NCBI GenBank assembly: GCA_024752435.1 | Contig: CP103024.1 | Location: 1-64,000, forward strand | Direction of reading: 5' to 3' | DNA length: 64,000 bases | Source of the DNA: Allantophomopsis cytisporea | Lineage: Eukaryota > Ascomycota > Leotiomycetes > Phacidiales > Phacidiaceae | Part shown: piece by piece, positions 36,365-48,515 of the stretch | Position numbering within the stretch: the stretch's first letter is position 1 | Layout: every line of letters starts with the position of its first letter | The notes under the pieces: model-generated | What the model saw: only the letters and a program-made list of their open reading frames with translations | What the model was told of the DNA's origin: nothing | The model's database searches: none | Made by a program: the position numbers and the translations under genes

Positions 36365-37516
36365 GATCGTCATACTGTCTGCTTGCTTAGAACGGCTTTG
36401 AGAAAGATATTGGATATCTTAACGTATTCAATGGATGGCATCTGCGGGCGAATACAGAATATTTCGAGACAAATTTCCGCATTCTCCGTCTCCTCTGCTC
36501 TTCCATTGCCGAGTTTGTTCTGTCGTCCCATCATGCAAGGTCGGAAATGTGAAGAAATCTCAACTCCGAGCTGAAAAGCCTCACTCGCAGTAGATTGGTG
36601 GGAGGATGCAAGGAAGGTGCTGAGCCATTGTAGTGAAGAGCACGCTTCTGAGTCTTTCGACCAGGATTGAGATTAGCGTAAAGATGACTACAATTCAGGG
36701 TCTAATCGCAGCTGTACGCTGTAAAGAGACTGGCGCCATGGCAACTCCATGGGAATGTGGCTATGGGAAAGTTGGTATAGAATATCATTTAGGTTCAGGC
36801 AAATAAGCACAAAGCATGGAGTTGTAAAAATCAATAAAGATGGTCGTAGTCCGCCATGATATAAAGTGGGTCGAGTCTGCAGGATTTTGAATGGTGAACC
36901 GGTTTCTGCATGATAACCACCGGACCAACCTGCATGCTAGGATGGTTCAGGCAATTTCTCTAGCATTGAACGAGAATGTACGAACACAAATAGTCCAACT
37001 TTCATCGTTAAGCTTACGTCCATGGATTTCTTTGACGACCAAGGAGGTCTCGAGTCAAGGTGCAGTGTGATAGTCAGCCCATGATACCAAATCTCCTGAG
37101 GTAAACAATATTTCCGTGAAACTTCTTCCAGGCTGGATCATGAGCTGAGGATAAATCTTTACTTGGAATTATCCAATCTGACATTCTTGTGCCGGGGATA
37201 CGACGCCGCAATAGTACGATATTAATTGCCCGAGTACGCGGCTCAAGCCCGAACTGGGCCTCGACCTGACAGCAATATCAATCTCCCTTCGGCGCTGCGA
37301 CATAAGGTGAGAAATTGATAATATCCTGACTTAAATTCTATTCAATATTCCCCATGGCACCGGATGGTTCGGTACAACTTTCTCTTCCCACAGGGGTTGA
37401 CCAGAGCTATGGCAATCTTATCATTCCAGGACATGTTCTAGCCTTCAGTGTTTGTTCTTTGAACATTTACATCCAGCCATACCCACCAGAATATACCGCT
37501 AGTAGTAAGAACTATC
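36365..37516. promoter_or_regulatory. Shared upstream region of the chitinase and LysM genes
   Basis: About 1.15 kb between the divergent starts. There is no gene in it; ORFs at 36317-36574 and 37354-37617 (plus) are shadows or chance. A shared control region is expected for this paired arrangement, but no specific site can be named from the sequence. Confidence 0.4.
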
Positions 37517-39735
37517 ATGACGGTCTTGATCATTGTTCTCTGGGCTTGGGTTCTGTACTTGCGCACTGTGAGCGCCGACACTACGCTCTTCAACGGTGCC
37601 CAAGCAGCAGTTTTTGATGATGCAACGACAGATTGTCTGGCAGCGTTTAACACGACACTTGCGTGCGACAGCTTGGTTCAGCTACTATCATATGATGTGA
37701 ACCGTTTGGAGTTCACACAAGATTCTTTGACGAGTTTATGTACGTCCTCATGCCTATCAAGCCTGCTAGAGCTTGACAGCGCAGTTGCTTCTGCCCGTGG
37801 AACCTATGATACCGAGTTCAATGGAGCATATATACCAGCTGTGCAAGTAGTTAATCTCTTCATCTACAAATACAATATGAGCTGTTTCACAGACTCCTCG
37901 GGAGACTTTTGTCTCATCGTCGAAGATTCTTGGGATGTGGGAACTCTCAAAACTACAGGAGAAGCAGAATGGCCTATATACACAAACAAGACTTTCCCCA
38001 ACTTCATGCAGAGCTCTGATGGTACACCAACGGAAGATGTCAACGGTACTTTAATTGATCTATCGGATAATCTTCCAGACTTTGATGACTATGGCCTAAA
38101 TCTTACTGCGGCTGCGCAAGACTTCTATCAAGATGGAATCTGAGACAATTAGCTAGGGCACGGATGGCCCGAAGCTTTAGAGTACGATGAGTATCCTCTA
38201 CAGATCCAATGTTCCGAATATTTTCTGGGAAAATACAAATTAGGCATTGAATCTCAATGGGGAGAAGTTTCATGAGTAAGTCCTTCCACAGTGTTGCGAA
38301 TTTTTCGCGCTTCTCTACTAATCCTTACAGCGAGATTTCGGATCAAGTGTGGAACAATGTTAAACAAAACTGTGATCTGGATTGGGACTTAGAGCCGGCG
38401 ACCAACCTCAGCACATGGATAGCTTCGTAAGTAATTTCCTCCATTTCCTGCGAGCCTGACTAATTCAAGATGGATCACCGCCATTGACTTGGAGCTATGA
38501 AGCGATCTGCGACCAAACGATCAACTACGAGATCACCGCAGAGACAAATTATACAACCATATACGAACTAGCTGAAGCTAATAACGTCTCTACTGCGGCG
38601 CTTGTGGAGCTCAACAACTCACCCTGGGCCAATATACCTGCTGGATCATACTGCGCTCCCGAAGCGTGCCAAGTCTTTGTTTTTAACCAGACTATCAGTG
38701 CGTCTAACCTCGTTGCTTGGTTTGATAACATCACTGAAATACAGTTCTGGAATTGGAACAACTATATGGATTCCAAGAATTTAATTATCGGAGAAATCGT
38801 TTGTATTGGGCGAGCAAATGTCTCAACTTGTATCAATACTGTGCTTACAAGTGAATAGTCCTCCCGGAGGTGCATACGTGCCGATCTCGACTGTAGTCGC
38901 CAGTCCGACCGTATTCACAACTACAGCGTAAGCATTTGAAATAAATACCTACGAAATCTAGCTGATAAGCCATAGAACTCCCGCCGTCGAAACAATCTCT
39001 GGCACAGTTGCCAATTGTGGTCTTTACTACGAGATAGTGTTGGGAGATGAGTGCAATACAGTTGCCCTAGCCTACTCACTTACCTTGAACGACTTTTTGG
39101 CCATGAATCCCGAGCTGAATGCCAACTGTTCGAATCTGCTGGCTGGATATGATTACTGTGTGGCCTTGGTTAACGGGACGAGCATCACGTCCACCTATGT
39201 TTCTCCTACTGGCACCAGAACTTCGTCGTCGCCCACTGAGACTACATTTGTGGGGCCACCAGCTGCAACTGTGACTGGAACTACGGACGAATGTTACGAG
39301 TGGTATGTTGTCGCGACGGGAGATACTTGTGCTGTGATCGAGAACACCTACAGTATCACACTTGAATATTTCATCTCTCTCAACACCTACGTCGACACAG
39401 CCTGTGATAACATCTGGCCGGACTACGCCTACTGTGTGGATGGTATTATGAAGTCGACCTCATCAAGTATTACCGCTACCGCTACGACTACGATAACCGC
39501 AACATCAACGTCATCAACAGTTGTTACAGCACCTACTCAGACCGTTACTGGAACCACAGACGAATGCTATGAGTGGTACGTTGTCGCATCTGGAGATACT
39601 TGTACTGTGATTGAGAGCGCCTTTGACATCACTCTCAACTACTTCATCTCTCTCAACACCTACATTGACACAGCTTGCGACAATATTTGGCCTAATTATG
39701 CATACTGTGTCAATGGCGTTGTTCAAAGCACTTGA
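37517..39735 (+). pseudogene. Secreted multi-LysM protein, several lesions
   Basis: The start at 37517 gives a signal peptide (MTVLIIVLWAWVLYLRTVSA) and a long N-terminal region with paired cysteines ending QDFYQDGI. TGA (after QDGI) and TAG (after DN) then interrupt the frame, which continues GHGWPEALEYDEYPLQIQC to 38270. Near 38265-38275 the frame must shift to reach EISDQVWNNV after the intron, and another mismatch lies at the next splice (about 38429-38472). The later exons carry LysM-type domains: ICDQTINYEITAETNYTTIY, NCGLYYEIVLGDECNTVALA, ECYEWYVVATGDTCAVIENT and ECYEWYVVASGDTCTVIESA. One intron (about 38808-38859) has a GC donor. LysM proteins bind chitin oligomers; genes like this are usually found beside subgroup C chitinases, as here. 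The many breaks rule out a full-length product. Confidence 0.8.
39268..39735 (+). repeat. Tandem duplication of the last LysM domain
   Basis: The segment from 39268 is repeated 273 bp downstream from 39541 to the gene end. The two encoded domains share DECYEWYVVA-GDTC and the ISLNTY-DTACDNIWP-YAYCV text with few changes, mostly conservative. A Thr/Ser-rich linker separates them. This is a recent in-gene duplication. Confidence 0.85.
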
Positions 39736-41191
39736 GGATGAAAGAGAACGCGTTTGACTGTCTTCCACTCTTATTTATACACATATATCTTTTATACAAC
39801 AAGCTTCGAAAATCAACACAATAGATATAATGAAGACTGCATATAGTTATAGACGCTTACTGAACAGTGGAGTTTTGATTATTTCATCAAACCTCATTTC
39901 ATGCTAAAATACTCTGAATCTCGAGTTGTAGTTCACTCAATGAATTGGTTTAGTCTTTCGTTATAAAGTGGTTCGAGATAACAAATAATGCTGAATTCGA
40001 TATAGTTTTCTTGAACGGTAGACTGACAAAAGTGATTGTAAATTTCTAGTTTTGCTGACTCTATCTTCACATTAAACACTTTACGGAACACGAGGGTGCA
40101 GAGGTAAGCTCGAATATGGTATAGTCAATTACAAAACCGCGCTTCAAATACTCCGTTCTTATTCAGCAATGTTAGTCTCACAATCACACTCTTGGTTCCC
40201 GTGTTGGTAAGAGTGAAGTCTTCCGGATTCGAGTATAGCAAAATGATAGCTATAATATTACAATAGTTGAGGCCGGTTACAAGATTCGCGCAATATATGC
40301 TTATAATCCATCCCTGTAACCCTTAATTTTAAGGCAATGGCAAACTTATATATATTTCAGTACTTTTTTTACCGAGTTAGATCCGAGTTAGGCTTTAACC
40401 TGACCTGACCTGATTTTTTACACACCCTATATTATCAAATGTAACTATTTAGATGTAGCAGAGTACATAGATATAAGGCTCTTAGATTCGATAAATTAGG
40501 ATGTAGAAGATCTACAATACCACCCAAGGGATGAGGACTGAGCTATCATCGCAAGATCGAAATGTTTTTTACTTTCCCATGGTCTCTTCATCTCCCACTC
40601 CCGAATACGGGTCAATTGGGGGCCAAAGCTTATTAATCGCAAACATACAGGGCATCCATGTACCTCGTTCCCGACAATGTGCTGCGCAAGCAGGATGGAC
40701 CTGCATGCAACTATGCACTAAATAAATTCCTTGCAATTTTTGACATAATATTGATCCTTCCATTGATCTTTGTATGAAGCGATAGGAATATGTGGATACT
40801 TCAAGTAAGCCGGGCTAGGTACTTGTAATTTCTGGTAGGCTGATGTCCTTCAGACCCTACACCTCATAGATAGTGCACCCTTTCCTCCCTGGGATTTATT
40901 GCGGCCGCAGGCCCCCGTTATAGACTGAAAATCCGCAATAATACAAGCATGGGCGTTCAAGTGTTACATCGCGCGCCCTTTCTTCTGGTTGTCTTTGTAA
41001 AGAGCAGGATATCTCTACCTAACCGTGTTCTTGTGCATCTTTAGCTTCACCTGCAATACCGCGGAGTGCGTCAAAGACTTTGTCCTTAGATTGAGCCTTC
41101 AAACTCTCAGATATAAGACCAGTTCTTCATTCCTTACTTACGCAGCATATTCCTTATCTATCTACCTACGTTTCTGGTCTCTTCAGAAGTT
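39736..41191. other. Intergenic region, AT-rich in its first half
   Basis: About 1.45 kb with no supported gene. At 40365-40430 there is a block with repeated CCTGA words (TAACCTGACCTGACCTGA) followed by TTTTTTACACACCCTA, reminiscent of the ends of small hAT-like elements, but I cannot find a matching inverted end. The ORF at 40531-40725 has no features. The 350 bp before the amylase start are pyrimidine-rich and probably its promoter and leader. Confidence 0.4.
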
Positions 41192-42893
41192 ATGAAAATC
41201 CCTACGACCCTTCTCGGTGCTGCTCAATGTGTCACTTTTGCTACAGCTTTGTCAGCCGCAGAATGGCGTAAGCAGTCCATCTATCAGGTTCTTACAGATC
41301 GTTTCGCTCGGCCGACAGGTTCGACTGATGATGACTGTAACATCAGCTACTATTGCGGTGGTACATGGCAAGGAATCATTGAGAATTTGGATTATATCAA
41401 GGATATGGGTTTCACAGCTGTAAAGCCAATTCTTTTGTTTCCTCTCCTTAAGGTTCCAAGCTAATGTCTTGCAGATCTGGATCTCTCCAGTTGTTGAAAA
41501 CATGCCGGATGACACTGCCGAAGGATCGGCATATGCTGGCTACTGGGCGCAGGATATATATTCGGTGAACGACCATTTTGGTACTGCTTCTGATCTCGTG
41601 GAATTGTCTGCTGCACTTCATGATAACAATATGGTAAGTTAATCAATAGAACAAACTGTCTCGATAACATATTCACGAATATGACAGTACCTTATGGTCG
41701 ACATAGTTACAAACCATATGGCTTATGACGGCTGCGAGACTTGTGTTGACTACAGTATCTTTAACCCCTTCAACAAAGTAAGCGTTACTAGTTCTGCACA
41801 TGTTCTCCGAGCTGACACAATGTAGGAATCCTACTATCATGCACCTAATTGCACTGTCGACTACTCTGATACCAGTACTTATGATGATTGCTGGGGAGGC
41901 GACGAGACCGTTTCTCTGCCGGATCTTCGCACTGAAGACAGCAATGTCTCATCGATGTGGAATGATTGGATAAAGGAACTTGTTAAAAACTATACAATCG
42001 ATGGCCTACGAATTGATAGTGCTCAGTATGTGAACAAAGGTTTCTACCCATCGTTCCAAGACGCTGCTGGTGTACATGTATTGGGCGAGGTCTCCAATGG
42101 TAACCCAGATTTCGTCTGTCCTTACCAAAAAAGCATGAGTGGTGTACTCAACTACCCAACGTAGGTGGACCCGTCGTTGTATTTTCAGAGTTTTTCAAAT
42201 CTTTGGTTGACTTGAGATAGATACTATTGGATCACGCGAGCTTTCGAAAGCACCGGCGGTGACATTGATGGACTTGTTAGTGGCCTTTCCTGGATGCGAG
42301 GAGCATGCTTCGACATAACTGTGCTTGGGTCATTCTTGGAGAACCACGATCACCCTCGTTTCGCAAACCTTACATCAGATATCTCATTGGCTAAAAATGC
42401 CATCGCCTTCACTATGCTAATGGACGGCATTCCAATCATTTATTACGGTCAAGAGCAGCACTTCTCAGGTGGTGACCTTCCCTACGATAGAGAAACACTT
42501 TGGACATCCGAATATAACACCACGAGCACTCTATACAAATTCATTAGTGTCATCAACGCATTACGAAACCATGCGATCTATATTGATGATACCTATGTAA
42601 CCTATAACGCTACTGTTACCTATCACGATGATCACAACATTGTCCTTCGAAAAGGGAATACGGGCTCTCAAATTGTTTCGGTACATACCAACCTTGGTGC
42701 TTCTAGTTCGCAGTATACGCTTACTCTTGATTCTACCCAGACAGGCTTTGCAGCCGGCGAGTCTGTAATTGATGTCCTAAGTTGTGATCAGTATGTTGTA
42801 GGCTCTGATGGCAATCTAACGATGTCAATAACGAGCGGACTTCCAAAGACATTTGCTGGATCTGTAGCTCTCTCTGGAAATAGTCTCTGTTGA
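41192..42893 (+). CDS. Secreted alpha-amylase (GH13)
   Basis: Hydrolyses internal alpha-1,4 bonds of starch outside the cell. Five exons (41192-41419, 41475-41633, 41688-41777, 41826-42160, 42221-42893) join in frame to 494 aa, the normal length of a fungal Taka-amylase type enzyme. There is a signal peptide (MKIPTTLLGAAQCVTFATAL), then AAEWRKQSIYQVLTDRFAR, the first-strand motif GFTAIWISPV, DIVTNHMAYDG, the nucleophile motif GLRIDSAQ (Asp223), the acid/base motif GEVSNG (Glu247) and the third acid in FLENHDHPRF (Asp314). Spacings of 24 and 67 residues equal those of Taka-amylase A (206/230/297). The C-terminal beta domain is complete and there is no starch-binding domain. No lesion is seen, which contrasts with the damaged genes on both sides. 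Confidence 0.95.
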
Positions 42894-44491
42894 ACAGTCG
42901 CCATCACCGTCGACGAGAAAGTTACGACTGCAAATGGTGAGATGTTCAAGATTATGGATCGGCTGCTGTGCTTGGATCTATGGAATATACTGAAATATAG
43001 ATGGTTTCCATTGACATTGTGCTCTATCAACTGCGGCCTTTACTGCTGGACTCTAGGCCTTGGCCATTCAAACGCTACGTTGATCCGATCGGTCTTGACG
43101 GCCTACTTGATTAGGATTTTCTGCTGACAGAAAATTGCGGTTCATTGTATATATTCTCTTATAGCTTAACACGTTAAAGGCTTGATAGAAAATACATAAA
43201 GCCAATATATACCGTGAGGAAGCTAAAAATATTAAATAAGCCGTTTGTACTTGAATACTTGTGAACTGATTTTTAAAACTTTGCGTATTAGTTATAGAGG
43301 TTCATTATTATACAGATCACATAATCTGACTATAGGTTCGTCGATCAGAATTGTCTATGTTAGAATGGTTTATAATCCTACAACACTGAGTGTATACAAC
43401 GTCCCTATACCACCATTTGAGTAATGTAGGTTAATTATATGCAAACCAGCCGCTGGTTTGGTTTCTGGTTACGTCGCCGGGTCTGGCTTTGGTTCTCTGT
43501 CTGCATCTCCTTCGTCCTTTGTATCCCTGGTTTTCATAAGTCAGTGGATCTATCTTCCACTGGTCAATCCAACAATCCTGCAACAAATCCTTTTCCATGA
43601 AGGAAGAATGTACCTCTTACTATCCTAGTCGTAAAACATAAAGCAGATCCCCAATTGTGGGTTAGTTCCTCCTTATTATCAACAGCCACATCTTAGGGTT
43701 TCGACCATATACTAATTCCTCGTGGAGTAAAATCAAGCTCGACGGGAAGAGATTCATATCCCCACATCACCTAGCACCGCAAAAACTACTTGGCAACAGT
43801 ACCCAGATTCTTGCCTCTTTCGAGAGTAATATCGTAAACTCAGCTATCATTGATGTCACGCTGATTTGTTCAATGGATCGGGCAGCAACCTGGAATTGTG
43901 GATAAACATATACAACAATAGAGGTGTATTGGTGCAGCGTCTGGTCGAATTTTCCACAATACTTGAACTGCAATCCCGCTCTTTGGCTCAAACTATAGGA
44001 ATGCTGATGTTAAGTTGTACGTGAATACTCTTTAATGGTGACCCCGTCGGCACTCTGTGCCTCATAATCGCAGTGATGCGGAGGTAATAAATAAGCTCGC
44101 ATACGACATCACCAATGGCGAAGTCGCATTTCACATAACCCATTATTATTCATCAACAATCTTTATTCTCGAAACCACATGTCCAAGCCACAGACTCAAA
44201 GATCGACCAAATGTCAAGATCTACGTTCTCGATCATGGCTGCGCTTGTTATTGCACGCAAAGGATGTTCATCGTTGCTTCTAATGCTGCCTAAAATACTA
44301 ATGAGCCCATAGAAAGATATTATTGATTCTTCAGCCTCAGTACATCGACAGGGCGCTCACTATTTGTATATAATCAAACTCTACTGTCCTCTCCTCCATC
44401 TCGTCTAAATCCTCTCATCCATAAACATCATTCGTTGTTCAGTGTTACGTTTCTGCCTTTCGTCTCTCATGATTGTTCTGCATTTATCACA
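42894..44491. other. Intergenic region, nothing convincing
   Basis: About 1.6 kb between the amylase and the carboxypeptidase. AT-rich to about 43,400; ORFs at 42942-43127, 43767-43991 and 44057-44293 are short and featureless. A pyrimidine-rich stretch at 44,390-44,490 is probably the leader of the following gene. Confidence 0.45.
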
Positions 44492-46618
44492 ATGCGCGCT
44501 ATTTTATTCCTCGCTGCCGTTGCAAATTTGTTAACTTCTTCCCAAGGGCAGTTTCCACCAACATCGAAAGGCGTCACAACTATTCAATCTCGGGATTATA
44601 AAGGGGTGTCACTATCATATAAACAAGTAAGTTAGGATAACTCACGAACACATTCAGTCATCACCTTTGACAAAGCTTCCAACAGACGCTCATCTGCGAG
44701 ACAACACCGGGAGTAGAATCATACAGCGGCTATGTCCACCTTCCACCATCCTTGACAGGTGAAAACTTTACTATGAATACCTTCTATTGGTACTTCTCTG
44801 CACGCAAAAACCCCGAAAAGGCCCCTATTGCTATCTACCTTGCTGGAGGTCCTGGTGAGAGCTCTCTAGATGGAGTAAACGGCGAAGGCGGCCCTTGTAA
44901 AATCAATGCCGACTCTAATGGTACAACTATCAATCCTTGGTCGTTCAACAATGAGGTGAACATGCTGTACATTGACCAACCTGTTCAGACGGGATTCTCT
45001 TACAGTTCATTGGTGAACGGAACACTCGATCTTCTTAATGGTACTTTAGCTCCCTTGGAAACAGGGAGCGCCTTTAATGGATCCGAGGATGTACTGCGTG
45101 GAACGATCCCGAATCAAGATCCTCTAGCCATGACTCTGGGTTCAAAGCGTGGAGCCGCTGCTCTTTGGCATTTCATGCAGATTTGGGTCAACAAGTATAA
45201 ATACCTTTTTCCCTCTTGATACAGCTAATGCTTACATGATTTAGCTTCCCTAAGCATGATGTGAAGAAGAAGAAGCTCAGCATATGGGGCAACTCTGTTT
45301 GTTTACACCTCTCTACAACATCCGCACTCCGACTAATCAATTCCAGTGGGCCGGCTTTTTCGTTCCCTCCACGTTTGCCTTTTTCGCTCGCCAAAACGAA
45401 CTCATCCACAAAGGCGAAGTTTCTGGAAGTATCATTCCTCTCGATGTTATGGGTACTACAAATGGTTGCATAGATCCCATCATTGAAGCGCCACAATATA
45501 TTGAAATGGCTACAAACAACACTTATGGTTTCGTCGCATATAATGAATCTGTCCGTGCAGCAGCACTTGAAGCATGGGCTGGACAAGGCGGCTGCAAAGA
45601 ACTCATCAACCGATGTCGTACCCTAGCAGCAAAAGGAGATCCAGATTATAATAGCAAGAACGAAACAGTCAATTCAGCATGCAGCAATGCTCTGCTTTCG
45701 TGTTTTGAAAACGTTCAGGGACCTTATTCAATATCTAACGTAAGAAGAAGTTCGTTTGTTCTCAAGTGAGTTCTCAAGACTGATAGAATCCGCAGCGTAG
45801 CGCATTTGATATGTCTCACCCTATTCTCGATCCTTTTCCCAACTATCGCGCTGCCGGCTACTTTAACCAGCATTGGGTGCAAAACGAGCTTGGTGTGCCT
45901 GTAAACTTCACAGAGATATCGAACTCGGTTGCGCAGACATATCAGTTCATTGTTGGGGACGCGATCCGTAATGATATTGGGAATCTGGAGTATGTTCTCC
46001 AGCAGGGTTATCATGTCGCCATGGTTCACGGAGATCGTGATTATCGGTGTAACTGTATGGTTTCCCACATCATGTCTACTGGACGTCCTATGAGAAGGAT
46101 TAATGCTGACAAAGACCGAAGGGCTTGGAGGTGAAGCTGTCAGCCTCGCAGCGAAGTGGGAAAGTAAGAATGTCTTCACCCAGAGCGGCTATACATCAAT
46201 CGTGACCAACTCCTCTTATATTGGAGGGCTCGTGCGCCAGGCCGGAAAATTCTCCTTTTCACGGGTCTTCCAAGCTGGTCATTCTGGTAGGTTTCTTCTC
46301 TCAATTTACATTCCAATGCGTCCTGACTTTCTCCTAGTCAATTCCTTCCAACCCGAAACTGTTTACCGCATTTTCAACCGTGCTATGTCTTCTCGAGACA
46401 TCGCTACCGGCAGAACTAAACTCGCTTCCTATTCGCAGTTGTATCGCTCGATAGGGCCGTTGGATATAAGAAACGTAACCGAGACACTGCCTGCAATGCC
46501 TCAGTCAGAGTGCTACATTTGGCAGGTAGGGAGTACATGCTCCGAGGCACAGCAGGAGGCTTTAAAAGCAGGAACAGCAGTAGTGAAAGACTGGATTGTG
46601 GTGGATCCAAAGGAGTAA
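44492..46618 (+). pseudogene. Serine carboxypeptidase (S10) with a frameshift at the nucleophile motif
   Basis: Exons 44492-44626, 44686-45194, 45245-45739, 45796-46054, 46122-46286 and 46338-46618 follow splice consensus and rebuild an S10 peptidase of about 550 residues. There is a signal peptide (MRAILFLAAVANLLTSSQG), IAIYLAGGPGESSLDG (the oxyanion/GGPG motif), MLYIDQPVQTGFSYSS, MVHGDRDYRCNW (catalytic Asp region) and VFQAGHSVNSFQPE (catalytic His). In exon 3 the frame reads KKLSIWGNS, where GNSYGG with the nucleophile is expected, but continues VCLH and loses the family; the family text resumes one frame over at WAGFFVPSTFAFFARQNE. The exon length is also off by one base modulo three. The nucleophile region is therefore destroyed while everything around it is well kept, so the loss looks recent. 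Confidence 0.8.
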
Positions 46619-46839
46619 TTGAGGTAGCGATGATTTTCGGTGAGCCGGTGGGGACAATCTGAGGTCAGGGAAAAACATGTATAGGTCTTATAGCTTACGG
46701 AACCACTCTTCAAATTATGTTCTCGATGAACCTGCTAAGAGAGATTGATATAAATTGACTACTATACATCAATGAAGAACTGGCTGTCCTTAACTATATA
46801 TCTTATCATTGAAATTTAACGCCAAGATGAACCGGATCA

Positions 46840-47163
46840 TCAAGTCCACATATAACTACCATAAGTCCTACTAACGTATAAGCTAAGTTCATAACAACTT
46901 ACCAAACAGAAATCATGGTAAGCATTGCTTTTTAGCTCCTCAACCTGGGCGAGAAACATGCGAAGCTTGTTGAAGAGTGGATTGAATAGCGCTAATGGAG
47001 AGTATAAGTAAGTAGATTTGCAAATAAATCTATAAGTATCAACGAATTCTCCAATCATCCTTTCTTGTTCCTCTTCTTTCTTTTCTCTCCTCATGATGTA
47101 AGCATTGCATAACGACATACTCTTACGATTTCTCACCCGCCAACGTTCGCGGTCATTTTCCAA
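46840..47163 (-). other. Unassigned ORF, possible gene fragment
   Basis: A minus-strand ORF of 107 codons, with a very charged N-terminal part (EKKEEEQERMIGEF) and a hydrophobic middle (YLYSPLALFNPLFNKLRMF). A good splice donor (GTAAGT) occurs near 46903 after AYHDFC, but no following exon can be traced before 46840. The family is unknown; it may be a remnant of a gene or a chance ORF. The rest of 46619-47569 shows nothing I can support. Confidence 0.25.
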
Positions 47164-47569
47164 GTATTTTCAAGCGCTAAGACATGGGGATATAGCACTA
47201 TAAATCCTAGGACTGGAGGCATTGCTGTAGCCCTCTGTGCCGTGACTTTCAGTACGCCTGCGGTATTAGTTGCGGTGCCGAAGACAGCAACTGGAAAAAG
47301 TCATTGGTCGAGAGATAAGGGCGGTAAAGAGGAATTGAGTGGTTTGGTGAACTCTTGAGACAGCTATTGTAACTAGACTCACAATGAAGTAGTGAAGGCT
47401 GTAATCCAGTGATGCCACTTCCTGGTTTCGATTTCAGGTAACAATCAAAAATACACCTCTGCCTTGCTCCAGCTAATGTCACTAGAAGAAGTAAGTCGAT
47501 GGTTGATGTACTCTTTGCAGCTATAAGTTTTCTGGACAGAGTGATTCTCCTAATACAGAACTACCCACT

Positions 47570-48515
47570 ATGCCAGAAGTAAACCTTAACTTTGCCCATT
47601 CAAGAACAAGCTGCCAGACTCTGTATGCAATATGGTTAGGATATGCATGTTACTAAATTCAGTTCCAGTCGCGGTTCAAGATTCTATCTGATCCCGTATT
47701 CGAAGACCGATTTTCCCCATTCTCATGGCTAGAATCCACAAGATACACGCCCACGCCATGTAATATAATCGACATTCCAATTATCGATGCTGTAAGTCAT
47801 TATACAAAAGACCATTGTCCTTCCAACGTCAGGTGCTGATCTATATCGTAAACAGGTCATTATCAGTCACTCCCACTACGACCATCTCTCGCACCCTACC
47901 ATCCTCGAAATCCGGAAATACCACCCCTCCGTCCAATCATGCATCCCCAAAGGCCTTAATAAATAGTTTGGAAATAGAGGTATTGATAACACTGTCGAGC
48001 TCGATTGGTGGGAGGACGTCGATCTTACACTGTCTAGACCAATGGGCGTACAAGCAGATTCCTAAAGATCCGTCGAATCCGAGCTCTCGAATGACTACAT
48101 CTCAGTAAGAATTTCTTACTCGCCTTGTCAACATACCTCGGCACGCATTCCATTCGACACGGCTAATACATTGTAGGCATCTTAGAGCGTCTCTTCAGGC
48201 TGCAAATATGTGTGTCCGGCTTTCAAGGAGATCGGTAGACTAGGTGGTCCCTTTGATTTGGGATTGATCCCCACTTGTGGTTATATTCGGCGACATGTTA
48301 TAAGTAGGGTGCACGGAAACCTATATGACAGTGTAGAAATTTTCAAAGATACGAAGTGTAAGAGGGATATGGGTATGCATTGGGGAACTTGGGTATTAAC
48401 CGAGGAGGATGCTTTACAACCGCCGCAGCTACTCAAGAAGGCTTTGGCTAAGAACGGACTCCTAGAAATGGGCGTCTTTGATATTTGTAATATTGGTGAG
48501 AGTAGAGAGTTTTAA
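47570..48515 (+). pseudogene. NAPE-PLD-like metallo-beta-lactamase-fold hydrolase, multiply broken
   Basis: The frame from 47570 reads SCQTLYAIWLGYACY, then TAA, then FKILSDPVFEDRFSPFSW, IIDA, an intron, and VIISHSHYDHLSHPTI with the zinc-binding HxHxDH motif of NAPE-hydrolysing phospholipase D-like proteins. Later text includes VELDWWEDVDL, CQHTSARIPFDTANTL and GMHWGTWVLTEE, ending GVFDICNIGESREF. In-frame stops include TAG after GLNK (Trp in relatives) and two TAGs in TL*AS*SV, where relatives have TLWASWSV. The segment with the next metal ligands (FGGDTGY in relatives) is missing between SVSSG and CPAFKEIG. The product cannot be active. Three of the stops are TGG-to-TAG changes, matching the RIP context. 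Confidence 0.82.

Noticed and set aside
40365..40430. Possible end of a hAT-like miniature element (iterated CCTGA words)
   Set aside because: No matching inverted end or target-site duplication could be found, so it was left as a remark on the intergenic region.
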